A stretch of DNA of 9,168 bases. Origin: Acidobacteriaceae bacterium. Lineage in GTDB: Bacteria; Acidobacteriota; Terriglobia; Terriglobales; Acidobacteriaceae. The notes beneath the pieces are model-generated. The model had not been told where the DNA came from. It was given only the letters and a program-made list of their open reading frames with translations, and did no database searches. The stretch's first letter is position 1, and each line of letters opens with the position of its first letter. The position numbers were made by a program, and so were the translations under genes. Location of the stretch: NCBI GenBank assembly GCA_030040115.1, contig JASHUH010000508.1, positions 1 to 9,168 on the forward strand, given 5' to 3'. Below are positions 1 through 7,210 of the stretch, one piece after another.

Positions 1-471
1 GGTGTTGTTGTACGAATCCAGCACCTGCAGCTCGTACCCGTCGTCGCCCGGACCCGTCGATGCGAGGAACACGCCGCTGTTGCCGCGCGCCTGCCCGCTG
101 CCGGTAATGTCCTGGGGCACACGCCACTCGATGTGGAGTTGGTAGTTCTTGAAGCGGCGCTTGGTTTCGATGTTGCCCACGCCGTGGGCCTTGTTGACGG
201 TCATCACGCCATCCGAAACAAACCAGCGCGCCGGGGTGTGATCCTGTGCGGAGACCCACTCATCCAGATTCTTGCCGTCGAAGAGAATGATGGCGTCGGA
301 AGGAGGGTCGGCGTCCGTAGCGCCGGGCGTGACCACCGGGGGAACCGGAGCCCAAATCTCCGTTTCTTCGGGTTTGGGCTTGGCTTGTTGCGCGGGCGCC
401 CATGCAGAAAAGGACGCGATGGTGAGCGTCAGGACGGAGGGTGCGAGGAGGTAGGAAATTCGGTTGCTCAT
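1..471 (-). CDS. Secreted DUF1080 / 3-keto-disaccharide hydrolase-domain protein (partial)
   Basis: The reading frame is open from an ATG at 469-471 to the left edge, giving 157 residues of the N-terminal part; the C-terminus lies outside the window. Residues 1-28 look like a signal peptide (basic start, hydrophobic stretch around 7-22, Ala-rich end AWAPAQ), so the product is probably exported. A Pro-rich linker (about 30-58) follows. The DUF1080 fold then starts at IILFDGKNLDEWV (61-73), with RWFVSDGVM (82-90), FKNYQLHIEWRVP (107-119), RGNSGVFL (129-136) and YELQVLDSYNN (146-156), all hallmarks of this concanavalin-like beta-sandwich family (PF06439). Some members cleave 3-keto-glycosides; the substrate here cannot be told. 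No Shine-Dalgarno precedes the ATG. The gene lies 208 bp downstream of the HU gene on the same strand, probably as a separate unit. Family assignment is firm; function is inferred. Confidence 0.9.
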   Translation of the reverse strand, partial: MSNRISYLLAPSVLTLTIASFSAWAPAQQAKPKPEETEIWAPVPPVVTPGATDADPPSDAIILFDGKNLDEWVSAQDHTPARWFVSDGVMTVNKAHGVGNIETKRRFKNYQLHIEWRVPQDITGSGQARGNSGVFLASTGPGDDGYELQVLDSYNNT

Positions 472-539
472 AGATCGGAATCGAGCATACACCGAAGGGG
501 GCGGGACGCGTTAGGGGATTCTTTCGCGATCCTGCCTCG

Positions 540-572
540 GAGGCGCGAGCGGTTGAGAATCGCTGGCGCCTC
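540..572. other. Hairpin between the HU and DUF1080 genes
   Basis: GAGGCGC (540-546) pairs with GCGCCTC (566-572). An inner AGCG (548-551) pairs with CGCT (561-564) across one G-G mismatch, leaving a 9-nt loop. A smaller GCCGG/CCGGC hairpin lies at 650-663, just past the HU stop codon. Neither is followed by a T-tract on the minus strand, so neither is a textbook intrinsic terminator. They may mark the end of the HU transcript or the leader of the DUF1080 gene. Nothing coding was recognised in 472-679. Confidence 0.35.
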
Positions 573-679
573 GCGTTCGCACATATTTCGGGATCGAAAT
601 AGCCGCCCGCGAAGAGCTTTCTACACCTGGAGTTGGCGGAATTCTGTGAGCCGGCCATCCGGCGGAATCCAGAGATGCG

Positions 680-976
680 CTACGCGCTCTTGACTGCTTC
701 TTCTGGATTCACGAGATCCCGAAGTTCCTTGGAAGGTTTGAAATAAGGAACCTTCTTGGCCGGGACCTCGACCCGCGCACCCGTTTTTGGATTGCGCCCA
801 ATGCGCGGGTTACGCTGACGAATGCGAAATGAACCAAAGCCGCGAATCTCGATCTTGTCCCCGTTCTGCAGGGCTCCGATCACGGAGCCGAAGATGGTTT
901 CAACAATCACTTCGCCGTCACGGCGGGTCAGGTCCCCCAAGCCGGTTACCTTTTCCACCAGATCTGCCTTTGTCAT
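680..976 (-). CDS. HU/IHF-family histone-like DNA-binding protein
   Basis: 98 residues, close to the usual 90-100 for HU/IHF. The product is a small dimeric nucleoid protein that bends DNA and assists replication, recombination and transcription. The N-terminal helical part (MTKADLVEKV, 1-10) is followed by the beta-arm region. GDKIEIRGFGSF (39-50) and GRNPKTG (60-66) fit the bacterial histone-like signature, with P63 as the expected intercalating proline at the arm tip. KKVPYFKPSKELRD (74-87) is the conserved C-terminal saddle/helix. GDKIEIRGFGSF and the ending VPYFKPSKELRD resemble IHF-beta as much as HU, so I leave the symbol empty. The start is supported by GGAGG (complement of 987-991) about 10 nt upstream. 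The short tail PEEAVKSA lies beyond the core fold. A candidate promoter with an overlapping palindrome precedes it at 1009-1037. Confidence 0.95.
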   Translation of the reverse strand: MTKADLVEKVTGLGDLTRRDGEVIVETIFGSVIGALQNGDKIEIRGFGSFRIRQRNPRIGRNPKTGARVEVPAKKVPYFKPSKELRDLVNPEEAVKSA

Positions 977-1008
977 GTTCGCTTCGCCTCCGCATCTTCC
1001 CTAACCGG

Positions 1009-1037
1009 ATTCTGCCCTTGACGGGCAGAAATTGCAA
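1009..1037 (-). promoter_or_regulatory. Candidate promoter of the HU gene overlapped by a perfect 8-bp inverted repeat
   Basis: On the minus strand a -35-like TTGCAA (1032-1037) and a -10-like CAGAAT (1009-1014) are 17 bp apart, each matching 4 of 6 consensus positions. This would put the transcript start near 1002 and give a leader of about 26 nt with a good Shine-Dalgarno. An 8-bp perfect inverted repeat, TTCTGCCC (1010-1017) and GGGCAGAA (1023-1030) with a 5-nt spacer, spans the spacer and -10. That placement would suit a repressor operator. The sequence features are seen; the promoter and operator roles are inferred. Confidence 0.4.
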
Positions 1038-1130
1038 GCCCCCATCCTCAAATTAGCCTTTACACATCAGCAATTTGGCCGGGAATCAAAGGTTGCCCTG
1101 ACCGTTTCAGTTGCACTACGGCCGGTGCGC

Positions 1131-1136
1131 TATGAT
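1131..1136 (+). promoter_or_regulatory. Possible -10 element for the glycosyltransferase gene
   Basis: TATGAT matches the -10 consensus at five of six positions and sits 74 bp before the glycosyltransferase ATG in the 234-bp divergent gap. The nearest -35-like hexamer, TTGCAC at 1111-1116, is only 14 bp away, which is shorter than usual. The assignment is therefore weak. Confidence 0.25.
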
Positions 1137-1210
1137 GGCCTAAGCCTCATCCGTGAAAAAGCGCGTCCGGCCGGCGCCGGATCTCGATCGACGCGGTTGC
1201 GCTTCAGACT

Positions 1211-1978
1211 ATGCCGTATCCGAGCTACAGCATCGTCATTCCCGCCTTCAACGAAAGCAACCGCATTCCCGCGACGCTCGATTCGGTGGTGAACTGCATC
1301 CGCCAGCGGGGCTGGTCGGCAGAGGTGGTTGTCGTTGACGACGGCTCACGCGACCGGACGCCCGAGGTTGTCCTCGATTTCGCCACCCGAGCGCCGGAAG
1401 TTCGTCTGCTTCGCAATCCCGCCAACCGCGGCAAGGGTTACAGCGTCCGCTCCGGCCTGCTCCAGGCGCTCGGCGAAGTGGTCATGTTCACCGACGCAGA
1501 CCTTTCCGCGCCGATCGAAGAAGCCGAGGGCCTATTCGCCGCCATCGCCGGGGGCGCGGATATCGCCATTGGTTCGCGATGGCTCGAACGCGCCCGCCAA
1601 AGCATCCGCCAGCCGCTCTACCGGCAATTCTTCGGCCGTTGCTTCAACGCCGTCACGCGCCTCGTCATGGGCTTGCCCTTCGCCGACACCCAGTGCGGAT
1701 TCAAGGCCTTCACCCGCGCCGCCGCGCAAACCATCTTCCAGCTCCAGACCATCGACCGCTGGGGCTTCGACCCCGAAATCCTCTTCATCGCCCTCAAGCG
1801 CGGCTACCGTATCGTCGAGGTTCCCGTAAGTTGGGCGCACGACGAGCGCACCCGCATCAGCTATCTCAAAGACGGCATGCGCATGCTCGAAGATATCGCC
1901 ATTGTCCGCTGGAGCGCCCTGCTGGGCCGTTACAACAAGGATGTCGAGCACATCCATCGCTCCCTTCTCCGGAAATAG
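1211..1978 (+). CDS. Family 2 glycosyltransferase, dolichyl/polyprenyl-phosphate beta-glucosyltransferase type
   Basis: 255 residues, a single GT-A domain with no obvious membrane segment. It probably moves a sugar from a nucleotide sugar to a polyprenyl-phosphate carrier at the cytoplasmic membrane face. Motifs in order: YSIVIPAFNES (6-16) opening the Rossmann-like half; VVVVDDGSRDRT (39-50), nucleotide binding; NRGKGYSVRSG (72-82), typical of the ALG5/DPG-synthase subgroup; FTDADLS (93-99) with the metal-binding DxD as D95-A-D97; GSRW (121-124); DTQCGFKAF (159-167); DRWGFDPEIL (182-191), acceptor side; and EVPVSWAH near the end. The chosen start gives the usual few residues before the first strand, but no Shine-Dalgarno is visible before it. 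The gene is divergent from HU and followed 134 bp later by a small secreted protein. Donor sugar and lipid are unknown. Confidence 0.9.
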   Translation: MPYPSYSIVIPAFNESNRIPATLDSVVNCIRQRGWSAEVVVVDDGSRDRTPEVVLDFATRAPEVRLLRNPANRGKGYSVRSGLLQALGEVVMFTDADLSAPIEEAEGLFAAIAGGADIAIGSRWLERARQSIRQPLYRQFFGRCFNAVTRLVMGLPFADTQCGFKAFTRAAAQTIFQLQTIDRWGFDPEILFIALKRGYRIVEVPVSWAHDERTRISYLKDGMRMLEDIAIVRWSALLGRYNKDVEHIHRSLLRK

Positions 1979-2098
1979 CTCCTCGCCGCCACAAAACCTC
2001 TCCTCCGCCCCGTAGCGTGTAAACTTATTCCCGTCCTCCCCCGTCTCTCAAGCCAGTTACCCGACCCTGGCGCCATCACAGCACAGTGTTCGACACCC

Positions 2099-2105
2099 AA
2101 GGAGG
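2099..2105 (+). promoter_or_regulatory. Strong ribosome binding site that fixes the start of the small secreted protein
   Basis: AAGGAGG lies 7 nt before the ATG at 2113. An in-frame ATG at 2086 would put this site inside the coding region and add nine residues ahead of the signal peptide, so 2113 is the preferred start. Confidence 0.85.
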
Positions 2106-2112
2106 TTATTCC

Positions 2113-2490
2113 ATGATTCGCAAACTGGGGATCACGCTTCTGTTTCTTGCCCTCGGCGGCATCAGCGCCGTGGCCGCAGATTTCAATGGCAAGTGGACCG
2201 CCGACGTTCAGTCGCGGCGCGGCACGCAGACCCTCACCTTCGATTTTCACGTCGATGGCTCAACCCTCACCGGCAAAGTCACCACCCAACGCGGAGACAC
2301 CGACATCACCGACGGCAAAGTCGACGGCGATAACATCTCCTTTTCGCAGGTGATGGACTTCAATGGCAATTCAATGACCATCACGTACAAGGGAACGGCC
2401 GACGGCGACACCATCAAGTTCACGCGTCAGTTCGGCGACCGCCCGGCAACCGAGTTCGTCGCCAAAAGAGCAGGCGCTCCCGCCCAATAG
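2113..2490 (+). CDS. Small exported beta-rich protein of unknown function
   Basis: 125 residues. Residues 1-22 form a clear Sec signal peptide: MIRK basic start, hydrophobic LGITLLFLALGG, then ISAVAA with likely cleavage before DFNGKW. The mature part begins with DFNGKWTADV and alternates hydrophobic and polar residues with turns rich in D, G and T (TLTFDFHVDGSTLTGKV, DGDNISFSQVMDFNGNS, YKGTADGDTIKFTRQF). This suggests a small antiparallel beta-barrel or sandwich. I recall similar 'DFNGKW...FDFxVDGxxLTG' secreted proteins, mostly annotated hypothetical, in acidobacteria; none has a function I can name. There are no cysteines in the mature part and no lipobox. The ending AKRAGAPAQ may be a flexible tail. 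A possible AT-rich promoter segment (TGTAAACTTAT) lies near 2020. Confidence 0.8.
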   Translation: MIRKLGITLLFLALGGISAVAADFNGKWTADVQSRRGTQTLTFDFHVDGSTLTGKVTTQRGDTDITDGKVDGDNISFSQVMDFNGNSMTITYKGTADGDTIKFTRQFGDRPATEFVAKRAGAPAQ

Positions 2491-2526
2491 AACGGCTCGC
2501 AGAACCTCAAGCCGCCCCTTCTTCAA

Positions 2527-2571
2527 GCGGGTGACGTCCAGCGCGATTCCGTGAGTCAATCTTTCACCCGC
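2527..2571. terminator. Possible bidirectional terminator between convergent genes
   Basis: GCGGGTGA (2527-2534) and TCACCCGC (2564-2571) form a perfect 8-bp inverted repeat with a 29-nt loop. It lies in the 119-bp gap where the secreted-protein gene (plus) and the kinase gene (minus) converge. The long loop and the lack of a T-run make it an imperfect terminator; location is the main argument. Confidence 0.3.
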
Positions 2572-2609
2572 GCGTCGTCGTCCGCTCTTCAGGGGCCGAT
2601 GGATTTCCG

Positions 2610-3425
2610 TCAATCGCGCCAAAGCGCCACGCCGCCGAACAGCCCTTCCTCGTTGGAGACAATCCTGACGTTCTTCGGCAGTTCGAACTCAATCTTCTTG
2701 GTGTTGCCGCCGCCTAAGTAGAGACGGTCCCAATTGAAGGTGTGGGCGGTTTGCTGAATTACAAGCTGCAGCAGCTTGTTCCAGTGCTTTTTGCCGAAGT
2801 GGTCCAATCCACGCCGGCCAATGTAGTCCTCGTAGGTTTTTTTGCGCCACGGGTGGTGTCCCAGCTCCAGGCCGGGGCAGAGCTTGCCGTCGGTGAACAG
2901 CGACGACCCCATGCCCGTGCCCAGGGTCAGGATCATTTCCACCCCCTCGCCCTTGATCGCGCCATACCCCTGAATGGCGGCGTCATTCGCCACTCTCGTG
3001 GGTTTCTTCCAGCGCTTTTCGATCTCGCCCTGAAGAGGAAAGTTGATCCAGTTGGGATGCAGGTTGACCGCGGTGTACGTAACTCCGCGCTTGATCACGC
3101 CGGGAAAACCCACCGATACGCGGTCAAAACCAGCCAGGGGCGCGCACAGGTCGTCGAGCGCCGCCAGAACCGCCTTCGGCGTCGGAACCGCGGGCGTGGC
3201 CACGCGCTCGCGTTCGCACATTGGCTTGCCCTCCGGGTCGAGCAGCATGGCCTTCAGCCCCGAGCCTCCGATATCGATGGCCAGTGTGACCGGCGAACGG
3301 GAACTGTTTGCAGCGTGAACGCCGGGTTTGCTGCGTGTAGGTGTCGTGGCGACGTCGGAATCCATCATCAGCATTGAATTGTAATCGGCTGCGGCGCCGG
3401 ATGCACGCCGCTCTCGCTTGACCAT
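2610..3425 (-). CDS. ROK-family sugar kinase, polyphosphate glucokinase type
   Basis: 271 residues. It probably phosphorylates glucose to glucose-6-phosphate in the cytoplasm, with polyphosphate and/or ATP as donor. Motifs: TLAIDIGGSGLKAML (47-61), phosphate-1 loop; VSVGFPGVI (103-111); NLHPNWINFPL (121-131), a sugar-site segment; ANDAAIQGYG (146-155) with D148 as expected catalytic base; LTLGTGMGSSLF (166-177), phosphate-2 loop; ELGHHP (187-192), equivalent to the E-x-GH sugar-binding motif; DRLYLGGGNTKK (233-244), adenosine-site region; and a closing GGVALW. The CxCGxxGC zinc site of many ROK proteins is absent, as in polyphosphate glucokinases. The first ~45 residues are a low-complexity extension, and no Shine-Dalgarno supports this ATG; starts at 3374, 3368 or 3365 are possible. 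It is 39 bp downstream of the methyltransferase gene, so probably co-transcribed. Donor preference cannot be read from sequence. Confidence 0.85.
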   Translation of the reverse strand: MVKRERRASGAAADYNSMLMMDSDVATTPTRSKPGVHAANSSRSPVTLAIDIGGSGLKAMLLDPEGKPMCERERVATPAVPTPKAVLAALDDLCAPLAGFDRVSVGFPGVIKRGVTYTAVNLHPNWINFPLQGEIEKRWKKPTRVANDAAIQGYGAIKGEGVEMILTLGTGMGSSLFTDGKLCPGLELGHHPWRKKTYEDYIGRRGLDHFGKKHWNKLLQLVIQQTAHTFNWDRLYLGGGNTKKIEFELPKNVRIVSNEEGLFGGVALWRD

Positions 3426-3464
3426 GCATCCAGATCCAGATACGCCCGGTTTCCCCCGCCCATC

Positions 3465-4340
3465 TCAATCGCGTTTGCGGGCGATTTGCAGCAACGTGGC
3501 GTAGTCGCTGGTCACCCTCCCGCCAAAACGCCTCTCGATGAGCTCTTCGACCCCCGCCAGAAGACCGCGGCGCTGCTCCTCAGGCAGCAGGCGATGGTCG
3601 GAGTGCGTGTTCATCATGCGCACGTATTCCGCCGCCGTGTAATTCTTGCGCCACAAATAGACGTGGATTTCCGGCGCCTCGAAGAGCCCCGAGGTCAATC
3701 TTTCCTCTTCGGTCACGCCAAGCTCGGCAGCCCGGGGGACATGGATACGTTTCTTGATGAGAGCCGGCGCTTCCCTTTCGTAAATTCGTCCTGCGGCGTC
3801 AATAAAATCGTCGGACGACCCGTTGCGCACGTGATGATTGCGCCACACCGCCAGCGTGCCGCCCTGGTTCAGCAGCGCCGCAATCCTCTGCTCGCGCGTC
3901 TCCCGGTTGAGCCAGTGAAAGGCGCTGGCCGAGTAAACCAGATCGTAGCGCTCCCCCGTGGCCCACGCGTCGAAGTTCGCCACCTCGATCGTCACCCGCT
4001 CGAACCGGGCCAGATTCCGCCGCGCGACCTCGGCCATATTCTCGCCCAGTTCCACGCAATGAATGCGGAAACCGCGGCCGGCAAACGCCCGCGTCGCATG
4101 CCCGGTCCCGCAGCCGATTTCGAGCAGCCGCGAACCATGCTCAACGCCTGAAAGCGCCACCACATCCTCGAAAACCTCTTCCGGGTACGACGGGCGCATT
4201 TGATCATAGAGCTGCGCCACTTCATCGAACGTTTCCCGCGGCAATAACGCTGCGCGGGGTAAGTCGGGATTGATCTCCATCGTTGCGTCAGGCGCCTCCG
4301 CGTCACTTCGCGTCGGCGGCTCATGACCAAAGTATTTCAT
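3465..4340 (-). CDS. Class I SAM-dependent methyltransferase
   Basis: 291 residues, cytoplasmic, no membrane segments. FDEVAQLYDQMRPSYPEEVF (38-57) is the lead-in common to this methyltransferase group. Motif I is LLEIGCGTGHATRAFA (72-87), the SAM-binding glycine loop. VEL (96-98) ends strand 2, where E97 should bind the SAM ribose. ANFDAW (121-126) is the adenine-side acidic position, and YDLVYSASAFHWL (132-144) is motif IV with the frequent FHWL. The C-terminal part (YTAAEYVRMMNTHSDHR, 234-250, then GVEELIERRFGGRVTSDY) matches a broad uncharacterised bacterial family, so the substrate is unknown. A downstream in-frame ATG (M21) follows GGAGG at 14 nt and is an alternative start; the first 20 residues look unconserved. 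It is likely the first gene of an operon with the kinase, divergent from priA across a 100-bp gap. Confidence 0.85.
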   Translation of the reverse strand: MKYFGHEPPTRSDAEAPDATMEINPDLPRAALLPRETFDEVAQLYDQMRPSYPEEVFEDVVALSGVEHGSRLLEIGCGTGHATRAFAGRGFRIHCVELGENMAEVARRNLARFERVTIEVANFDAWATGERYDLVYSASAFHWLNRETREQRIAALLNQGGTLAVWRNHHVRNGSSDDFIDAAGRIYEREAPALIKKRIHVPRAAELGVTEEERLTSGLFEAPEIHVYLWRKNYTAAEYVRMMNTHSDHRLLPEEQRRGLLAGVEELIERRFGGRVTSDYATLLQIARKRD

Positions 4341-4383
4341 CTCCGCAGCGCTCGCCGCGAAACTTGCGTCCCCTCCACCCCTG

Positions 4384-4405
4384 TTCCCTTATTCCCTTAT
4401 TCCCT
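4384..4405. repeat. 8-bp tandem repeat in the methyltransferase-priA divergent gap
   Basis: TTCCCTTA occurs at 4384-4391 and 4392-4399, followed by a partial TTCCCT at 4400-4405. It sits in the 100-bp region that must hold the promoters of both divergent genes. Its role is unknown. It is purine-rich on the minus strand (GGGAATAAGGGAATAAGG) and resembles simple-sequence tracts I associate with acidobacterial intergenic DNA. Confidence 0.7.
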
Positions 4406-4440
4406 CGTGACCGGCTCCGCTGCATGCTCCGGGTACACTG

Positions 4441-6999
4441 ATGCTTGCCCTCATGTCCAGCTACTGCGAAGTCGCGCTGCCCGTCCCCCTGGACCGCACC
4501 TTCACCTACGCGGCGCCGGTGGGCCAGTCGCCCCAACGCGGGGCGCGGGTCATCGCTCCCTTCCGCAACGAGAAGCTTATCGGCGTGGTCACCGCAACCG
4601 GCGTCAAGGCGCCCGCCAATTTCCAGGTGCGCCCGCTCGAAGCCGTGCTCGACGACGAGCCGCTGCTCGGCGAGCACTTGCTGGCTCTGGGGGAGTGGGT
4701 TGCGCAGTACTATCTCGCCCCGCTGGGCGAAGTCTTGCGCGCCATGCTCCCCTTGATGGCCGAGGTGCGCCGCACCGTGTATTACCGCATTACCGACCTC
4801 GGCCGCGATATCCTCGCCAACTCGGTGGACGCAGACACTGCCCTCCCCATGCCTGACTTGGCCCGTGAGTGGCGCGAAAAGGACGCGCCCCGGCCGCTTC
4901 TTGGTTCTGCGCGCCGCAGCGCGAAAAGGATTTCCCCCGAACAGCAGGCGATGGAGCATCGGGTGCTCACGCGTTTGGCCGCGGGCGAGCCCGTCAAAGT
5001 CTCCACCCTGCGCACGGCCACCGCGGCCTCGCTACCCGTACTCGCCGCCCTGCTGCGCAAAAAATGGATTGCCCGCGAGACCGCGGCCGCCGGGTGCGAC
5101 GCCCGGCGCACAGAGCGCTTCGCTGTCCTCATCCCCGAGGCGCGCCTGCCCGCGCTCACTCGAAAGCAGCAGGCCATTCTCGCTGAGCTGGCCGCTTGCA
5201 ACGGCGAAATGCTTCTCGCCGACCTCCGCCGCCGCGATCTGCCCTCCTCCACCCTCCAAACCCTGGTCCGCCGCCGCCTCGTCCGCATCGACGAGCGCCC
5301 CGTGGCCTTCCGCCTCGGCGGCCTGCGTCCGGCCGCGGAGCCGGTCGCCCTCAACGCACCCCAAGCCCACGCGCTCCAAACCATCGCCTCCGCCCTCGGC
5401 GCCTATCACCCCTTTCTGCTCTTCGGCGTCACCGGTTCGGGCAAGACGGCGGTCTATCTCGCCGCCATGCAGCAGGCTCTCGATCGCGGTCTCTCCTCCA
5501 TCTTGCTGGTGCCCGAGATCGGCCTCACTCCGCAAACCGCCGGTCTGCTCGACCGCGCCTTCGGCGACAAGGTGGCTCTTCTTCACTCTGCGCTGACCCC
5601 TGAAGAGCGCAGTGAACAATGGCGCCGCATCCGGCGCGGCGAGGCGCCCATCGTCGTCGGCACCCGCTCGGCCATCTTTGCGCCGGTTCCCAACCTGGGC
5701 CTCATCCTGGTCGACGAAGAGCACGACCAGAGCTATAAGCAGGAAGAAACCCCGCGCTACAACGGCCGCGACGTCGCCGTCATGCGCGCCAAGCTGGCCG
5801 GAGCCGTCGTGGTTTTGGGCTCGGCCACGCCCTCCCTGGAGAGCTGGCACAACTCCGCGCAAGGCAAGTATGCGCGCATCGAATTGCGCGAGCGCGTCAT
5901 GCACCGCCCGCTGCCCGAAGTCGAGCTCGTCGACATGCGCCGCGAATTCCAGGAAACCGGCCAGGACCAGCTTTTTTCGCGCTCCTTAATCGAGCAAACC
6001 AAGGCCGCCCTCGAGCGTGGCGAGCAGGCGCTCATCCTCCTCAACCGCCGTGGCTACTCCTTCGCCGTCCTCTGCCGGACCTGCGGCGAAAAGCTCGAGT
6101 GCCGGAACTGCGCCATCGCCCTTACCCATCACAAACCCGCCGCGGAAGACGGCCTGGCCCGCGAGGGCCAGCGCCTCGAGTGCCACTACTGCGGCTTCCG
6201 CCGCACCGTTCCGGCCCGCTGCCCCAAATGCGAGAGCGAGCACCTTTATTTCCTCGGCGCCGGCTCCCAGCAGGGCGAGGAGCGGCTTGCCGAAATCTTT
6301 CCCGGCGCCCGCATCGGCCGCATGGACCGCGACACCGTCCGCGGCCGCCACGACCTCGAGCGCCTGCTGGCCCGCCTGCACTCGGGCGAAATCAATCTTC
6401 TCGTCGGCACCCAGATGATCGCCAAGGGCCACGACATTCACGGCGTCACGCTGGTGGGCGTGGTGGGCTGCGACCATGCTCTGTCGATGCCCGATTTCCG
6501 CGCCGCCGAGCGCGTCTTCCAGCTCATGACCCAGGTCTCCGGCCGCGCTGGCCGCGGCGATCTCCCCGGCCGCGTGGTCGTGCAGACCTATTATCCCGAC
6601 CACTACGCCATTCTGGCCGCCACGGCGCATGATTACGCCGCTTTCGCCGAGCGCGAGCTCAAATACCGCCGTTGGATGCACTACCCTCCCCTCGGCGCGC
6701 TGGCCAACGTTTTGATTCAGTCAGACAAGCTCGAAGAAGCTGCCGCCTGGGCCTCGGTCTTAGGCAAATATCTCGTCGAAAACCATAACGCCCCAAACAA
6801 CGGCGCCGTGCGCGTTCTCGGCCCGTGCACCGCGCCCATCGCCCGCATCAAGGGCGTCTACCGCTTTCACCTGATTTTGAAGGCCGCCTCGCGCAAAGCG
6901 CTGAATGCAACCCTGCGCGGCATGCTAGCCCACGCCGACCAGGCCCAAATCCCCCGCCGCAACCTGGTTGTGGATGTCGATGCCCAGCGGCTGATGTGA
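4441..6999 (+). CDS. priA: Primosomal protein N' (PriA), replication restart DNA helicase
   Basis: 852 residues, larger than E. coli PriA (732). PriA recognises stalled forks and D-loops, unwinds the lagging arm 3'->5' and loads the primosome. The N-terminal 3'-DNA-binding domain begins at YCEVALPVPLDRTFTYAAP. A long winged-helix/linker section runs to about 300. Helicase motifs: GVTGSGKTAVYL with Walker A K335-T336; GTRSAIFAP; Walker B DEEH (425-428); LGSATPSLES; GTQMIAKGHDI (656-666); and QVSGRAGRG (698-706), motif VI. Eight zinc cysteines lie at 545, 548, 554, 557, 581, 584, 594 and 597. Their spacing equals E. coli except between the fourth and fifth (24 instead of 15 residues), so one zinc loop carries about nine extra residues. 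An ATG at 4453 is an alternative start; neither has a clear Shine-Dalgarno. A TACACT -10-like hexamer at 4434-4439 would suit a very short leader for the later start. Confidence 0.97.
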   Translation: MLALMSSYCEVALPVPLDRTFTYAAPVGQSPQRGARVIAPFRNEKLIGVVTATGVKAPANFQVRPLEAVLDDEPLLGEHLLALGEWVAQYYLAPLGEVLRAMLPLMAEVRRTVYYRITDLGRDILANSVDADTALPMPDLAREWREKDAPRPLLGSARRSAKRISPEQQAMEHRVLTRLAAGEPVKVSTLRTATAASLPVLAALLRKKWIARETAAAGCDARRTERFAVLIPEARLPALTRKQQAILAELAACNGEMLLADLRRRDLPSSTLQTLVRRRLVRIDERPVAFRLGGLRPAAEPVALNAPQAHALQTIASALGAYHPFLLFGVTGSGKTAVYLAAMQQALDRGLSSILLVPEIGLTPQTAGLLDRAFGDKVALLHSALTPEERSEQWRRIRRGEAPIVVGTRSAIFAPVPNLGLILVDEEHDQSYKQEETPRYNGRDVAVMRAKLAGAVVVLGSATPSLESWHNSAQGKYARIELRERVMHRPLPEVELVDMRREFQETGQDQLFSRSLIEQTKAALERGEQALILLNRRGYSFAVLCRTCGEKLECRNCAIALTHHKPAAEDGLAREGQRLECHYCGFRRTVPARCPKCESEHLYFLGAGSQQGEERLAEIFPGARIGRMDRDTVRGRHDLERLLARLHSGEINLLVGTQMIAKGHDIHGVTLVGVVGCDHALSMPDFRAAERVFQLMTQVSGRAGRGDLPGRVVVQTYYPDHYAILAATAHDYAAFAERELKYRRWMHYPPLGALANVLIQSDKLEEAAAWASVLGKYLVENHNAPNNGAVRVLGPCTAPIARIKGVYRFHLILKAASRKALNATLRGMLAHADQAQIPRRNLVVDVDAQRLM

Positions 7000-7007
7000 A
7001 GAGGAGG

Positions 7008-7039
7008 CAGTGGTCAGGGATCAGTGGTCAGGGATCAGG
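7008..7039. repeat. 14-bp tandem repeat just after priA
   Basis: The unit CAGTGGTCAGGGAT occurs twice without mismatch (7008-7021 and 7022-7035), followed by a partial CAGG. It starts 9 bp past the priA stop. The GGGATCAG core recurs in reverse-complement form (CTGATCCCTGATCCCTG) at 8691-8707, so related simple-sequence tracts bracket the IS110 region. Confidence 0.85.
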
Positions 7040-7134
7040 AGCTCCCCGTGCCGGGCGCCCCATGTATGATAAAGTCGGTCCTTGTCAAGGTGAATTTTTC
7101 TTGTAGCAGGCATGGGGAAGCGTCGGCGAGCCGG

Positions 7135-7187
7135 GGCCGGGGTCAAGGGCGCGCTGTTTGCGTTCATCTTGACCCTTGACGCCGGTC
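7135..7187. repeat. Imperfect 15-bp inverted repeat
   Basis: The arms 7135-7149 and 7173-7187 pair at 13 of 15 positions. The inner eight, GTCAAGGG (7142-7149) and CCCTTGAC (7173-7180), are perfect, as is an outer CCGG/CCGG pair. The loop is 23 nt. It lies 24 bp left of the perfect hairpin at 7211-7245, so both could belong to one repeat element or one structured RNA. Confidence 0.7.
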
Positions 7188-7210
7188 CCGCCACGTCCAC
7201 CATGGCAGAG

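Noticed and set aside
540..580. tRNA-like fragment (GGTTGAGAATC resembles a T-arm)
   Set aside because: No acceptor, D-arm or anticodon arm can be drawn around it. The stretch folds better as the 540-572 hairpin.
133..693. 186-codon plus-strand open frame at the left edge
   Set aside because: It runs antisense to the DUF1080 gene, whose conserved motifs are on the minus strand. It has no domain and an Arg-rich, shadow-like composition.
5032..5904. 290-codon minus-strand open frame inside priA
   Set aside because: It is antisense to the helicase motifs of PriA. Long antisense frames are expected in high-GC DNA with strong third-position bias.
7080..7099. CCTTGTCAAGG followed by a T5 run as an intrinsic terminator of priA
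   Set aside because: The palindrome leaves at most a 4-bp stem with a 3-nt loop, which is too weak to call.
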